Below are positions 19,039 to 27,676 of a DNA stretch of 64,000 nucleotides, piece after piece. Both the position numbers and the translations under genes were made by a program. Under the pieces are notes generated by a model that ran no database searches, was not told where the DNA came from, and worked only from the letters and a program-made list of their open reading frames with translations. Origin of the DNA: Ch128b sp964527925 (GTDB taxonomy: Bacteria; Bacteroidota; Ignavibacteria; Ch128b); assembly GCA_964527925.1 (NCBI GenBank), contig CAZGQO010000001.1:248001-312000 (forward strand), written 5' to 3'. The stretch's first letter is position 1; each line of letters starts with the position of its first letter.

Positions 19039-19532
19039 AAGTTCTCCTTAAAGAATTTTGAGAGTTTAAGTTTTGTTTTTCTCATATCTTCTGAAATTAA
19101 CTTTACATCACCAAGGACAGGCATAAAGTTCGTATCGCCATTCCATCTTGGAACAACATGAAAATGGATATGATCATCGATGCCTGCACCAGCAACTCGC
19201 CCAAGATTTGTTCCAACATTATGTCCCTGAGCAGCCATAGTTCTTTCGAGAGCGAGAATTGATTTTTCGATAAGCGAAAAAGTTTCAAGTCTTTCAGAAT
19301 CTGACATTTCAGAAATTTTTGCAATGTGTCTATACGGTATAATTAATAGGTGACCATTGTTATATGGATATCGATTCATCAAGATGAACACTTCTTTACC
19401 TTTATAGACAACAAGCGAGTTCTCATCATCAACATCTTCATCTTTGGCATTACAAAAAATACATCCTTCATCTTTTGTATTCTGAAAGGACTCAATGTAT
19501 TCTGATCTCCACGGAGAAAATAATCTTTGCAT
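19035..19532 (-). CDS. HIT-family hydrolase/AP4A phosphorylase-like
   Basis: A 165-residue histidine-triad protein with the active-site HIHFHVVP motif (His121, His123, His125) and an N-terminal CIFC pair (Cys24, Cys27). Another Zn-ligand candidate is His69 in the segment HLLIIPYRHI. The C-terminus NFMPVLGDVKLISEDM is typical of the branch annotated as Ap4A phosphorylase or ATP adenylyltransferase-like. The stop of the EF-G-like gene and this ATG share one base (TAATG), indicating re-initiation. Substrate not proven; nucleotide phosphoramidates or Ap4A are the family options. Confidence 0.92.
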   Translation of the reverse strand: MQRLFSPWRSEYIESFQNTKDEGCIFCNAKDEDVDDENSLVVYKGKEVFILMNRYPYNNGHLLIIPYRHIAKISEMSDSERLETFSLIEKSILALERTMAAQGHNVGTNLGRVAGAGIDDHIHFHVVPRWNGDTNFMPVLGDVKLISEDMRKTKLKLSKFFKENL

Positions 19533-21619
19533 TATACTTCTTCTTCTTTTTCCTTCTCGGCTGCAGCAATAATTTTGGCTTCAATTTCCTTCGGCACTTC
19601 CTCGTAATGAGATAATTTCATTTCGTAAGTACCTTTTCCTTGAGTCAAGCTTCTCAATTGTGTCGCATACTTGAACATCTCTGCAAGAGGAATCAAAGCT
19701 TTGATAATTTGATATTCTCCATCTGAATCCATACCTAAAATTTTTCCTCTGCGACTTGAAATATCTCCCATAACATCGCCCATGAATTCTTCTAGAACTC
19801 TAATTGTAACTTCCTGAATTGGTTCGAGCAAGCATGGAGTCGCCTCAAGAAATCCTTTCTTGAAAGCTTGAGAACCTGCAATCTTAAACGAAAGTTCGTC
19901 GGAATCAACTGAGTGGTGAGATCCATCGAAGAGAGTTACTTTCACATCAACAACTTTGTAACCAGCAAGAACACCCTTTGCCATAGTTTCAACAATTCCT
20001 TTTTCAACAGCAGGAACGAATCTACCAGGCACAACACCACCAACAATTGCATCAACAAATTGGAATCCTTCACCTCGTTTCAATGGCTCGAGTTTCAAAT
20101 GAACATGACCATATTGACCTCGACCACCAGTTTGTTTTTTGTGTTTATACTCAGCGTCTTCACAAACACCTTTGATAGTTTCACGATATGGAATCTTTGG
20201 TTCTACAAGATCAACTTCGACACCAAATTTATCTTTGAGTTTTTTAGCAGCCAGTGTTAAATGCAACTCACCCTGCCCGCCTATTACGGTTTGAGAAAGC
20301 TCAGCATCAAAGTACATCACAAATGTTGGATCTTCTTGATGCAATGAATGGAAACCATTTGCAATTCTATCTTCATCGCCCTGTGATTTTGGCTTTACTG
20401 CAAAATGAATAATCGGTTCAGGAAATTTAATTTCTTTGAATTTGATATTTAGATTTTTTGAACAAAGTGTATTGTTAGTGTGCGTATCTTTTAATCTTAC
20501 TACAGCACCTAAGTCACCAGCATAAAGATGAGCTACTTCTATTCGATTCTTTCCGTTTAAAATGTAGATTTGGCTTGTTCTCTCGAATTTATTTGTTGAT
20601 GTATTGAATAAATCAAGTCCGTGAGTAATTGTTCCACTATAAACTTTGAACAGAGATAATTCACCAATTGCTGATTCTGCAATTGTTTTGAATACAAACA
20701 ATGCTGGTTCGCCATTTTCATTAATTTCAATTTCTATTACATTTCCATTCTGAAATGCTTTTACTTTTCCTCGGTCTGCAGATGAAGGTAAATATGTTAC
20801 AACAAAATCCATAAATCCAGCTATATTCACATTTGAAGTAGCTGCAACTGGTAGAACTGGCACTAATGTTTTCTTTAAAATTCCAGTTTTCAAACCATTT
20901 AGAATTTCTTCTTCAGTAAGACTTCCATTCTCAAAATATTTATTCATCAATTCTTCATCGGATTCAGCAATTTTTTCAACCATCTGATTTCTTAAATTTT
21001 CTGCTTCTGATAACAAGTCGGCTGGTATTTCTTCAACTTTATATTTACCATTAACATTTTGTTCATAAACAAGTTGATTCATTCTAATTAGATCGATAAC
21101 AGCATTAAAATTTAAACCCTGGTTTACAGGAAACTGAACAACTACTGCATCACGAGTCAATTTTTGTGAAACTGAATTAAAAACTTCCATAAAATTTGAT
21201 CTTTCATTATCGCACTTATTAATTACAATCATTCGTGGTAGATTGAATTCATTAATTAACTTCCAGACTTTTTCACTTCCAACTTCAATTCCTTCAACTG
21301 CTTTCAAGACAAGAACAGCTGTATCAGAAACACTCAATGCACTTAAAACTTCTCCAATAAAATCAGCATAACCTGGAGAATCGAGGATGTTTATTTTATT
21401 TTGATTCCATTCACAATTCATTAGAGAAGCACTTGTTGAAATTTTTCTTTCAATTTCTTCGGGCTTAAAATCAGAAATTGTGTTTCCATCTTCTACTCGT
21501 CCCATTCTTGTAGTGACGCCAGCAGTAAATAACATTGCTTCAACTAAGGAAGTTTTTCCAGCACCACCATGGCCAACAAAGGCTATGTTTCTGATATTTT
21601 TAGATTTATATTCTTTCAA
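19532..21619 (-). CDS. EF-G2-like translational GTPase
   Basis: A 695-residue protein with the full five-domain EF-G layout, but of the EF-G-like branch rather than the canonical translocase. The P-loop reads GHGGAGKTS (16-24) in place of GHIDAGKTT. G3 is DSPGYADF, with Tyr84 where the catalytic histidine of translational GTPases normally sits. G4 is NKCD (134-137). Domain IV (GGRGQYGHVHLKLEP) and domain V (RRGKILGMDSDGEYQIIKA) are intact. Such proteins occur alongside a canonical EF-G, and their role (ribosome recycling or a stress function) is unsettled. The start is TTG at 21619 with GGAGG six bases before it. Confidence 0.9.
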   Translation of the reverse strand: MKEYKSKNIRNIAFVGHGGAGKTSLVEAMLFTAGVTTRMGRVEDGNTISDFKPEEIERKISTSASLMNCEWNQNKINILDSPGYADFIGEVLSALSVSDTAVLVLKAVEGIEVGSEKVWKLINEFNLPRMIVINKCDNERSNFMEVFNSVSQKLTRDAVVVQFPVNQGLNFNAVIDLIRMNQLVYEQNVNGKYKVEEIPADLLSEAENLRNQMVEKIAESDEELMNKYFENGSLTEEEILNGLKTGILKKTLVPVLPVAATSNVNIAGFMDFVVTYLPSSADRGKVKAFQNGNVIEIEINENGEPALFVFKTIAESAIGELSLFKVYSGTITHGLDLFNTSTNKFERTSQIYILNGKNRIEVAHLYAGDLGAVVRLKDTHTNNTLCSKNLNIKFKEIKFPEPIIHFAVKPKSQGDEDRIANGFHSLHQEDPTFVMYFDAELSQTVIGGQGELHLTLAAKKLKDKFGVEVDLVEPKIPYRETIKGVCEDAEYKHKKQTGGRGQYGHVHLKLEPLKRGEGFQFVDAIVGGVVPGRFVPAVEKGIVETMAKGVLAGYKVVDVKVTLFDGSHHSVDSDELSFKIAGSQAFKKGFLEATPCLLEPIQEVTIRVLEEFMGDVMGDISSRRGKILGMDSDGEYQIIKALIPLAEMFKYATQLRSLTQGKGTYEMKLSHYEEVPKEIEAKIIAAAEKEKEEEV

Positions 21620-21625
21620 GAGAAA

Positions 21626-21631
21626 CCTCCG
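21626..21631 (-). promoter_or_regulatory. Strong Shine-Dalgarno for a TTG start (EF-G-like gene)
   Basis: CGGAGG on the minus strand stands six to seven bases before the TTG at 21619. It is one of the best ribosome binding sites in the window and decides the non-ATG start. Confidence 0.65.
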
Positions 21632-21754
21632 CTAATTTGTTTTTAATTGAACAATTTAATTTGAAAATATTAAACTCTGAGAAGTGAAAAAAATTTAACC
21701 AAACTGAGTTTAAGGGAAAATCCTTCTAAAAAAGAAGTTTCTTCTATGAAAAAG

Positions 21755-22159
21755 TTACGAACTTTGATTCGATCTTTTGAATAAAGTTTGGAGGAAAACT
21801 GCAATACCTTTTGTAATTGCTCGAACATTAGATTGAATCTCGTCAATTGGATCTTCGATGGTTAATACAATTTTATCTTTGATTCTCTTATAGTCTTTTG
21901 CTGTTTCTTTAAAATGTTCCAAAGAGGACTTTAATTCCTGAAATTCATTATTAATTGAGTTTGAGAGATTCGAAATACCCTCAAGAGTAGAATTAAAGTT
22001 GTTTAAAGTTTTATTAAGATTCTCTGAAGTTTGAGAAATGTCTACCTGAATTCTTTTAATTGTCTTAATAAGTTTATTCAAAAAGTAGATGAAATAGCTC
22101 AAAAAAGCAATAATAGCCAGATAAATCAGGATTACGAGGATCGAATTAACTAATTCCAC
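21755..22159 (-). CDS. DUF948/YoxC-like membrane protein
   Basis: A 134-residue protein with one N-terminal membrane helix (about residues 5-27), then a long heptad-rich stretch (residues 35-105, with regular Leu/Ile spacing through NLNKTLNNFNSTLEGISNLS) typical of DUF948-like proteins. It starts eight bases after the YtxH gene. The YtxH/DUF948 pair is common in several phyla and is thought to be envelope- or stress-related. No enzymatic motif. The 135 bases between it and the EF-G-like start show no clear hairpin. Confidence 0.75.
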   Translation of the reverse strand: MELVNSILVILIYLAIIAFLSYFIYFLNKLIKTIKRIQVDISQTSENLNKTLNNFNSTLEGISNLSNSINNEFQELKSSLEHFKETAKDYKRIKDKIVLTIEDPIDEIQSNVRAITKGIAVFLQTLFKRSNQSS

Positions 22160-22167
22160 TTGCGATA

Positions 22168-22587
22168 CTATATTGATTTTTTCTCTTTCTTATAAGCCTC
22201 AACTCCAGCATCAACAGCTGATTTTACTCTTTCAGCTTCTTTTGCGACATCACTTTTGATTTTCTCAACTTTTTCTGATGCCTTTTCTTTAGCTTCTTTA
22301 AAAACTTTTTCAGCTTCATCTAAAATAGTCTGAGCTTTCTCTTTTGCTTCCTGAACTAAAGTCTCTGATTTTTTTTTACCTTCGTTGATTAATTCTTCAA
22401 CTTTTACTTTTGTTTGAGCATAGATATCATCAATCTCTTCTTTTAAATCAGTTGCTTTACTTTTAATGTCCTGTCTTAATTCTTTACCGCTCTTTGGTGC
22501 AAAGAGTAAAGCAACCAATCCTCCTACAACGCTGCCAGCAAGAAAACCTATAATTAAACCCTTTGCAATTCCTTTATCAGCAGCCAT
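22168..22587 (-). CDS. YtxH-domain membrane protein with long charged coiled coil
   Basis: The N-terminus has a glycine-rich membrane helix followed by the YtxH signature (GSVVGGLVALLFAPKSGKEL). About 95 residues of alternating Lys/Glu heptads follow and should form a long helix or coiled coil, recalling LEA-like or apolipoprotein-like repeats. The start is the ATG at 22587 because GGAGG precedes it by five bases. A TTG at 22608 in the same frame would encode the Shine-Dalgarno itself. The product is 139 residues. Role unknown; YtxH proteins are often stress-induced. Confidence 0.82.
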   Translation of the reverse strand: MAADKGIAKGLIIGFLAGSVVGGLVALLFAPKSGKELRQDIKSKATDLKEEIDDIYAQTKVKVEELINEGKKKSETLVQEAKEKAQTILDEAEKVFKEAKEKASEKVEKIKSDVAKEAERVKSAVDAGVEAYKKEKKSI

Positions 22588-22592
22588 ATTTT

Positions 22593-22597
22593 CCTCC
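22593..22597 (-). promoter_or_regulatory. Shine-Dalgarno deciding the YtxH start
   Basis: GGAGG on the minus strand lies five bases before the ATG at 22587 and argues against the longer frame from 22608. Confidence 0.65.
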
Positions 22598-22671
22598 GTT
22601 TTTTTCAAAATTAAAGATAACTAGAGTGAGATTCAATAAAATTGTGGAAAAAATTAATGAAGCCAACTTAA

Positions 22672-23637
22672 TTAATCATTATTTGCTTCAATATCAAACA
22701 TTTTTCTATGAACTACCTTTCTTTGAAAATAGAGTAATCCAAATATTCCCAGAAATATTGCAAACCACAGAGTTGCAACTCGAATTAGAAATGTAGAAAC
22801 AAAAGCAATGTTTAAAGAAATTTTTGACCGTACAAGAAGAAAAGTCAAGCTTCCTTCTGTTGGACCTATTCCACCAGGCAAGAGAAGCAATCCACCAATA
22901 ATTGTTGAAAAAGAATAAACAAAGAGTGACCAGAAAAATGAAACATCCGTGTGAAATATCTTCAAAATAAAGTAAAGTCCTAAAGCCTCGAATCCCCAAG
23001 CAACACTGGCAAGTATTAACATAGAAAACAAAGGGAAAGGTCTAAGCAATTTATAAGAGTGATCATAAGCAACAAGAATTTTTTCACTGAATTTATTCAA
23101 AAATTTAAGTTTTGATATGAAATGAATTATAGGTTCAGCAAATGGGCGATAAGATAAACCAAATAGAAATGCACCAAAGATGATTAAAGTAATTAAAACA
23201 ATTTCACCACCAATTCCGAAATATACTGCTCCAAACATCGCTACAATTAATAAAGATATAAAGTCACCCAATCTTTCAACAAGAATAACTGGTGCCGAAA
23301 CATGAACTGAGGTCTGATTATACTCTTTTAAAAGATATGACTTGAGTAATTCTCCCACTTTGCCAGGTGTGATTGACATTATCATTCCACCTACAAAAAT
23401 TGAAAATGAAACTCTACGTGGAAGCTTAATGCCAATTATTCTTAAGTAATACTCCCACCTTTCAAAACGAATGTAATAGTTCAAAAAACTGAGTAATAAT
23501 ATCAATGGAAAATACTTGAAATCAAATAATGAAAAAGCCTCAATTAATTTTTCAAAATCAACATATAAGGAAAAGCCAAGGTAAATTAAGGCAGCAAGAA
23601 TAATTCCAATAAGTATTTTCTTTTGTAAGTTTTTCAT
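22672..23637 (-). CDS. UPF0104/LPG-synthase transmembrane-domain family (flippase-like)
   Basis: A 321-residue integral membrane protein with about eight helices. It carries the family motifs TPGKVGELLKSYLL (first half), ERLGDFISLL (middle) and LPGGIGPTEGSLTFLL (near residue 255). This is the membrane domain found at the N-terminus of lysyl-phosphatidylglycerol synthases; stand-alone copies are proposed lipid or polyprenyl-glycan flippases. No C-terminal aminoacyl-transferase domain is present. Neighbours give no specific substrate. Confidence 0.88.
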   Translation of the reverse strand: MKNLQKKILIGIILAALIYLGFSLYVDFEKLIEAFSLFDFKYFPLILLLSFLNYYIRFERWEYYLRIIGIKLPRRVSFSIFVGGMIMSITPGKVGELLKSYLLKEYNQTSVHVSAPVILVERLGDFISLLIVAMFGAVYFGIGGEIVLITLIIFGAFLFGLSYRPFAEPIIHFISKLKFLNKFSEKILVAYDHSYKLLRPFPLFSMLILASVAWGFEALGLYFILKIFHTDVSFFWSLFVYSFSTIIGGLLLLPGGIGPTEGSLTFLLVRSKISLNIAFVSTFLIRVATLWFAIFLGIFGLLYFQRKVVHRKMFDIEANND

Positions 23638-23702
23638 TTAATTAATCATATTTATTGCGAATCACAACTCAAGATAAAATTATACTGAATCAAAAAAAGA
23701 AA

Positions 23703-24296
23703 TCAGTTTTTAGTAATTATCTTATGAAGCATTACATATAATTTCTGAAGAGGTAAACCAACTATATTGTAATAACAACCATTAATTTTCTTCACGAAAA
23801 CTGCACCGAGATCATCTTGAATGCCGTATGCACCAGCTTTATCCATGCAACTTCCACTTTCAACATATTCTTTGATTTCTGATCTGCTCAATTTCCTGAA
23901 AGTAACTAATGTCTTCTCGTAATCAATTATCTTTTTATTATTAATTTGATTGATTATACAAATCGCTGTATAAACAATGTGAGTTTTACCACTTAATAAA
24001 TTCAACATCCGAACAGCATCTCGTGGTGATTTTGGTTTTTCCAGAATTTTTCCGTCAAGAACTACTATAGTATCAGCAGAAATTATAATTTTATCCTTGA
24101 AATTATTACTGGCAACCAAAGCTTTCTCTTCTGCTAGTTTTTTTGCATAAGAGATTGGTTTTTCCCCTTTGTGATTTTCTTCAATGGAAGGATGAAAAAC
24201 TTCAAATGGAAGTCCAAGAAAATTTAATAATTGCTTCCGACGAGGAGATTGTGATGCAAGTACATAACTATAACATTTAAGTTGATTCAAGCTCAT
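23703..24296 (-). CDS. Maf-family nucleoside triphosphate pyrophosphatase
   Basis: A 197-residue Maf protein: N-terminal LASQSPRRKQLLNFLG (substrate loop), catalytic region ISADTIVVLDGKILEKP with the conserved Asp, then SGKTHIVYTAICI and the C-terminal GAYGIQDDLGAVFVKKINGCYYNIVGLP. Maf enzymes hydrolyse non-canonical or pyrimidine NTPs (dTTP/UTP, m5UTP, pseudo-UTP) in the cytosol. The first residues (MSLNQLKCYSY) are slightly longer than usual before the LASQSPRR motif. Confidence 0.94.
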   Translation of the reverse strand: MSLNQLKCYSYVLASQSPRRKQLLNFLGLPFEVFHPSIEENHKGEKPISYAKKLAEEKALVASNNFKDKIIISADTIVVLDGKILEKPKSPRDAVRMLNLLSGKTHIVYTAICIINQINNKKIIDYEKTLVTFRKLSRSEIKEYVESGSCMDKAGAYGIQDDLGAVFVKKINGCYYNIVGLPLQKLYVMLHKIITKN

Positions 24297-24330
24297 AGGT
24301 TAAATCTCAGGTGAGTATAACAATGAGGTA

Positions 24331-24726
24331 TTATCTGAACATTGCCTTAATGCTTCCCCAGGTTCTCTTCACACTTGAAACTGAATGGAAAATAGAAATC
24401 TCATTTGAATAAGAAATTGCACCATTGAAATCAACAAGTTTTAATCGGTAATAATAAATTGAACCATGGGATTTAAAGGCAGTCTCATCAACAAATGTAT
24501 AGAATGAATTATTTCCTTTTGGAGTAATTGTTGCAAGTGGAATGTAATCACCATTTACGGCTTTTCGTTCTACTACAAATTCTTTGAGAGCAACTTCTTC
24601 ACGGCTTTTCCATTCGAGAATTACTTTACTGTTTTCACTTCTTCCGCGGAAAAACTCTAATGTTGTCCCTGCAAACAGCAGAACAACGAGACTAAAAAAT
24701 GTAATTACTAACAATAGCCTTTTCAT
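24331..24726 (-). CDS. Small exported protein with a fibronectin-III-like fold
   Basis: An exported protein of about 131 residues with a signal peptide (MKRLLLVITFFSLVVLLFAG). A single beta-sandwich domain follows with the pattern of FnIII-like domains next to T9SS sorting signals: ILEWKSREEVALKEFVVER, YIPLATITPKGNN, YTFVDETA, YYYRLKLVDFNGAISYSNEI. It has no sorting domain of its own and ends in a short basic tail. The start is placed at the ATG at 24726; a TTG at 24735 adds three residues. The promoter candidate at 24733-24764 would put the transcript start very near this ATG. Function unknown. Confidence 0.72.
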   Translation of the reverse strand: MKRLLLVITFFSLVVLLFAGTTLEFFRGRSENSKVILEWKSREEVALKEFVVERKAVNGDYIPLATITPKGNNSFYTFVDETAFKSHGSIYYYRLKLVDFNGAISYSNEISIFHSVSSVKRTWGSIKAMFR

Positions 24727-24732
24727 ACAATA

Positions 24733-24764
24733 CAAAAATATTGCATACTAAAATGAATGTCAAA
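24733..24764 (-). promoter_or_regulatory. Candidate Bacteroidota-type promoter
   Basis: On the minus strand TTTGACA (-33 region, TTG at 24761-24763) is followed after about 20 bases by TATTTTTG (24733-24740). The spacing and both elements match the Bacteroidota consensus TTTG...TAnnTTTG. The predicted start site falls near 24726-24728, on top of the ATG of the FnIII-like gene, implying a very short or absent leader. Confidence 0.5.
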
Positions 24765-24782
24765 CTTTTTTGAAAAATTTCG

Positions 24783-26408
24783 TTAATAGCTCAATTTTTC
24801 GAGCTGAAAATCTATCTTAATATTCAGAACACTTTCAAGAACTTTTTTCCTTTTTTTCGCAGCCCAGATCTCAGTATCAGGAGGATGCGTAAGGTATCTT
24901 AGAATTAAAACAACCTCACCTGTTTTCGTCTTAATCGACCTGATATCGTTAATCAGAGCTGCGTGAGTTTTTTCAAGTCCATCTGATATTCTTAATATGG
25001 CTGATAAAATCTTTACAACTTTTTTGTTTTCTTCACTGAGACTGGCAAAATTTTTATGTTTATCATCTGGCAGGGCTTTGCGATGATATCTTGTGATATT
25101 AGCAATTAACTCAATCTCTTCATTTGTAAAACCTACAAGTTCAGAATTTTTGATCATGTTATACGAATGTTTATGATGTTTTAATGGAGAGATATAGTAA
25201 CCAATATCATGAAGAATAGCAGCGTATTCAAGTAATTCACGATGATAATCAGTGAGTTTGTGAATTGTTTGTAATTCATCAAAAATTTGAAGGGAGATTT
25301 TTTTGACCTGTTCGGAGTGTTTCAGATCAACATCAAAAGATTTTGCAAACTCAATTACGCTTCTGAGTCTATTTCTCTTTCTTTTTTTATTTTCTGAAAG
25401 CAAATCTTCGTTTATTACTTCTTTTTTTTGAATTTTTTCGAGTGCGTCAATAATAATTCCCTCTCTTAAAGCACTTGCACTGACAGTAATTCTACCAATA
25501 TTTAATTTTTCTAATAAAACCTTTAGAATTAATGTACCTGGTAGAATAATTTCTGATCTTTTTTCATCCAATGCTGGTAAAGCTTTCAATTCGCTAAGTG
25601 ATTTAGCATTGAAAATCTTCTTTGAAACTTTTTCAAATTGTTTATATGTAAATTCAACATTATCAATTGGTTTATAGTTATACGAATCATAAACTTCATT
25701 AAATATCATTCTCGCAATAGCTTGAATCTCACCAGAAGTTCCAATCACTTGATCGTATCCAATTTTTTTGATGGGCTTAATGTTAGGTACCACAATCTGT
25801 TCGATAAAATTTTCACATTCTTTCTTTTGATCTTCTGAAAATTTTTCAGATTGACTGAAAAATCTTTGTGCGAGTCTTACTGCCCCAATTTTCAAACTTG
25901 ATACAAATAAAACTTTTCCTCGCTTTCCAATTAGAAGCTCAGTACTTCCTCCCCCAATATCTATCAATAAAATTTGTTTGTTATAAACATTTAACCCCTG
26001 CAAAACACCCAGGTAAATCAAACGAGCTTCTTCATAACCAGAGACAACATTTATTTCGATTCCAAGTTCATCATTTACAAGTTTTAAGAACTCATCTCTA
26101 TTTTCTGCTTCCCTGATTGCACTTGTGGCAATAGCAAATATTTCAGCATCAAATTCGTTAATCTTTTCTTTGAATTCAGCGAGAACTTTTAAGGCACGTT
26201 GAATTCCTTCTTCAGGTAGAAATTTAGGATTAATTTTTTTTCCGATATTAATTCTTACTATTTCTCTTTGCCTGTATAAAATATTGAAGCTCCGATTAAT
26301 TCCATTCTCTAAGGAGTATGAATTTGCATCTACATCTCTTAGCTCAACAATTAATAAATGGAATGAATTTGTTCCAAGATCAATTGCAGCAATTCTTTTG
26401 TTATTCAT
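24783..26408 (-). CDS. Ppx/GppA exopolyphosphatase with C-terminal HD domain
   Basis: A 541-residue protein. The N-terminal ASKHA-type Ppx/GppA phosphatase has the phosphate loop IAAIDLGTNSFHLLIVEL, IATSAIREAENR and ILLIDIGGGSTELL. A C-terminal HD domain (about residues 340-520) carries the metal motif LHDIGYY near residue 400, plus HHKHSYN and RYHRKALP. It is expected to degrade polyphosphate and/or pppGpp, which links it to phosphate storage and the stringent response. The first residue overlaps the glycosyltransferase stop by four bases. Confidence 0.93.
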   Translation of the reverse strand: MNNKRIAAIDLGTNSFHLLIVELRDVDANSYSLENGINRSFNILYRQREIVRINIGKKINPKFLPEEGIQRALKVLAEFKEKINEFDAEIFAIATSAIREAENRDEFLKLVNDELGIEINVVSGYEEARLIYLGVLQGLNVYNKQILLIDIGGGSTELLIGKRGKVLFVSSLKIGAVRLAQRFFSQSEKFSEDQKKECENFIEQIVVPNIKPIKKIGYDQVIGTSGEIQAIARMIFNEVYDSYNYKPIDNVEFTYKQFEKVSKKIFNAKSLSELKALPALDEKRSEIILPGTLILKVLLEKLNIGRITVSASALREGIIIDALEKIQKKEVINEDLLSENKKRKRNRLRSVIEFAKSFDVDLKHSEQVKKISLQIFDELQTIHKLTDYHRELLEYAAILHDIGYYISPLKHHKHSYNMIKNSELVGFTNEEIELIANITRYHRKALPDDKHKNFASLSEENKKVVKILSAILRISDGLEKTHAALINDIRSIKTKTGEVVLILRYLTHPPDTEIWAAKKRKKVLESVLNIKIDFQLEKLSY

Positions 26409-27502
26409 TTGAATAAATCATTATTTCGTTTTATAACTTCATCAATTTTCTCGATGACATCTTCAGGTTTAATATCATTAATATTTGATCCTTTTCGTAT
26501 CGGGAATTTATTCTCACCAACAGGACCCCAAATTTCAGGATTTGTTGGTCCAAAGAGAGCTATTAGAGGTGTTTTTGTTGAACCAGCAAGATGCATTATT
26601 CCTGTATCATTTGATATGAACAGGTCCGATTGTTCAATTATGGCTGCTAATTCTGAAATTGGATAATTTTTTAATATGACTGGTTCCTTCATTAATTCTG
26701 GAATTAATTGATCAACCAATTCTTTCTCCCAGTTACCAATCGTTAGATAAACAAAAGCATTGTATTTTTCAAAGAGATAATTAATTATCTCTCCAAAATT
26801 TTTTAGACTCCATCGATTTGGAATTTTTCCTGCACCAATGTGAACCCCAACTTTCGGTACCTTAACACCTTGAAAGAATTTTAATGCAAATGCTTTATTC
26901 TCTTCTGTTATCAAAATGTGTTCTGATAAATCCGTAGTCGTTATATCGAATGGCTTAACTATATCTAAAATTTTTTCTGAAATGTGTCTGGTATCTTTCT
27001 CCTTACCAATTTTAATTTTATAATCAAACATAAATTCATACCTGTTGGACTTGCCATCGAGAGAATCAGGTCCAATTAAAAATTTTGCACCAGATAATCG
27101 AGCAATCAAACAACTTGTAAAAGAAATTGAAACGGTAACAGGAACAATTGTCGCATCAAATTTTTGTTTTCGAAGTGAAGAAAAAAATTTAATTATATTG
27201 ATTGGATTCCAGAATTTTGATTTATCAAAAAGAATAGGCATGTCTATATATTTATTTGAACTTATGGCAGCAAGGTTTTCTTTACTTGCAATAACAACAA
27301 GAAATGAATTTGGTAAGCTTTCTTTGATGGATCGAAAAAGTGAGTTCGAAAGCAGCATATCACCAAGCTGATTGTGCTGACGAACAATCAGAATTTTGTA
27401 TGGAAGATTTTTATCAGTGAATAGTTCTGAAGGTTCTGGAAGAGATGCTGATTTTTTACCTAATAAAACTTTAAGAATTTTTAGTAGTAGATTTTTCATC
27501 AA
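26405..27502 (-). CDS. Glycosyltransferase family 9 (heptosyltransferase-like)
   Basis: A 365-residue GT9 enzyme with the N-terminal acceptor-site motif ILIVRQHNQLGDMLLSNSL. The C-terminal nucleotide-sugar half has VHIGAGKIPNRWS, FISNDTGIMHLAGSTKTP and ALFGPTNPEIWGP. It transfers a heptose or related sugar to lipid A core or an equivalent surface glycolipid at the inner membrane. Adjacent genes are not LPS genes. It is translationally coupled with Ppx/GppA (ATGA overlap) and follows the small membrane ORF by three bases. Confidence 0.92.
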   Translation of the reverse strand: MMKNLLLKILKVLLGKKSASLPEPSELFTDKNLPYKILIVRQHNQLGDMLLSNSLFRSIKESLPNSFLVVIASKENLAAISSNKYIDMPILFDKSKFWNPINIIKFFSSLRKQKFDATIVPVTVSISFTSCLIARLSGAKFLIGPDSLDGKSNRYEFMFDYKIKIGKEKDTRHISEKILDIVKPFDITTTDLSEHILITEENKAFALKFFQGVKVPKVGVHIGAGKIPNRWSLKNFGEIINYLFEKYNAFVYLTIGNWEKELVDQLIPELMKEPVILKNYPISELAAIIEQSDLFISNDTGIMHLAGSTKTPLIALFGPTNPEIWGPVGENKFPIRKGSNINDIKPEDVIEKIDEVIKRNNDLFK

Positions 27503-27505
27503 TTT

Positions 27506-27676
27506 TTAGTTAGACTTTTTCCCATCATCTTTCAATTCTTCGTAATCAACATCAATTATATCTCTTTCGCTTTGATTAACTCTGGGTCTTTGCTGACCTG
27601 AGAGTACTCTGAAAAAATATCTTAAGGCACGAAAAACTAAATAAATTAAAAATAAGTACCAGATTAATCTTAACAT
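27506..27676 (-). CDS. Short single-span membrane protein, 56 residues
   Basis: This gene is short and easily missed. The ATG at 27676 abuts the TAA of the deoxynucleoside kinase gene directly (TAAATG), and its stop lies three bases before the glycosyltransferase start, so it fills its slot in the operon exactly. It begins MLRLIWYLFLIYLVFRALR (one membrane helix), followed by an arginine/glutamine-rich linker (VLSGQQRPRVNQ) and an acidic tail (DIIDVDYEELKDD). The layout resembles the short DUF4834-type proteins of Bacteroidota, but I cannot confirm membership. Function unknown. Confidence 0.78.
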   Translation of the reverse strand: MLRLIWYLFLIYLVFRALRYFFRVLSGQQRPRVNQSERDIIDVDYEELKDDGKKSN

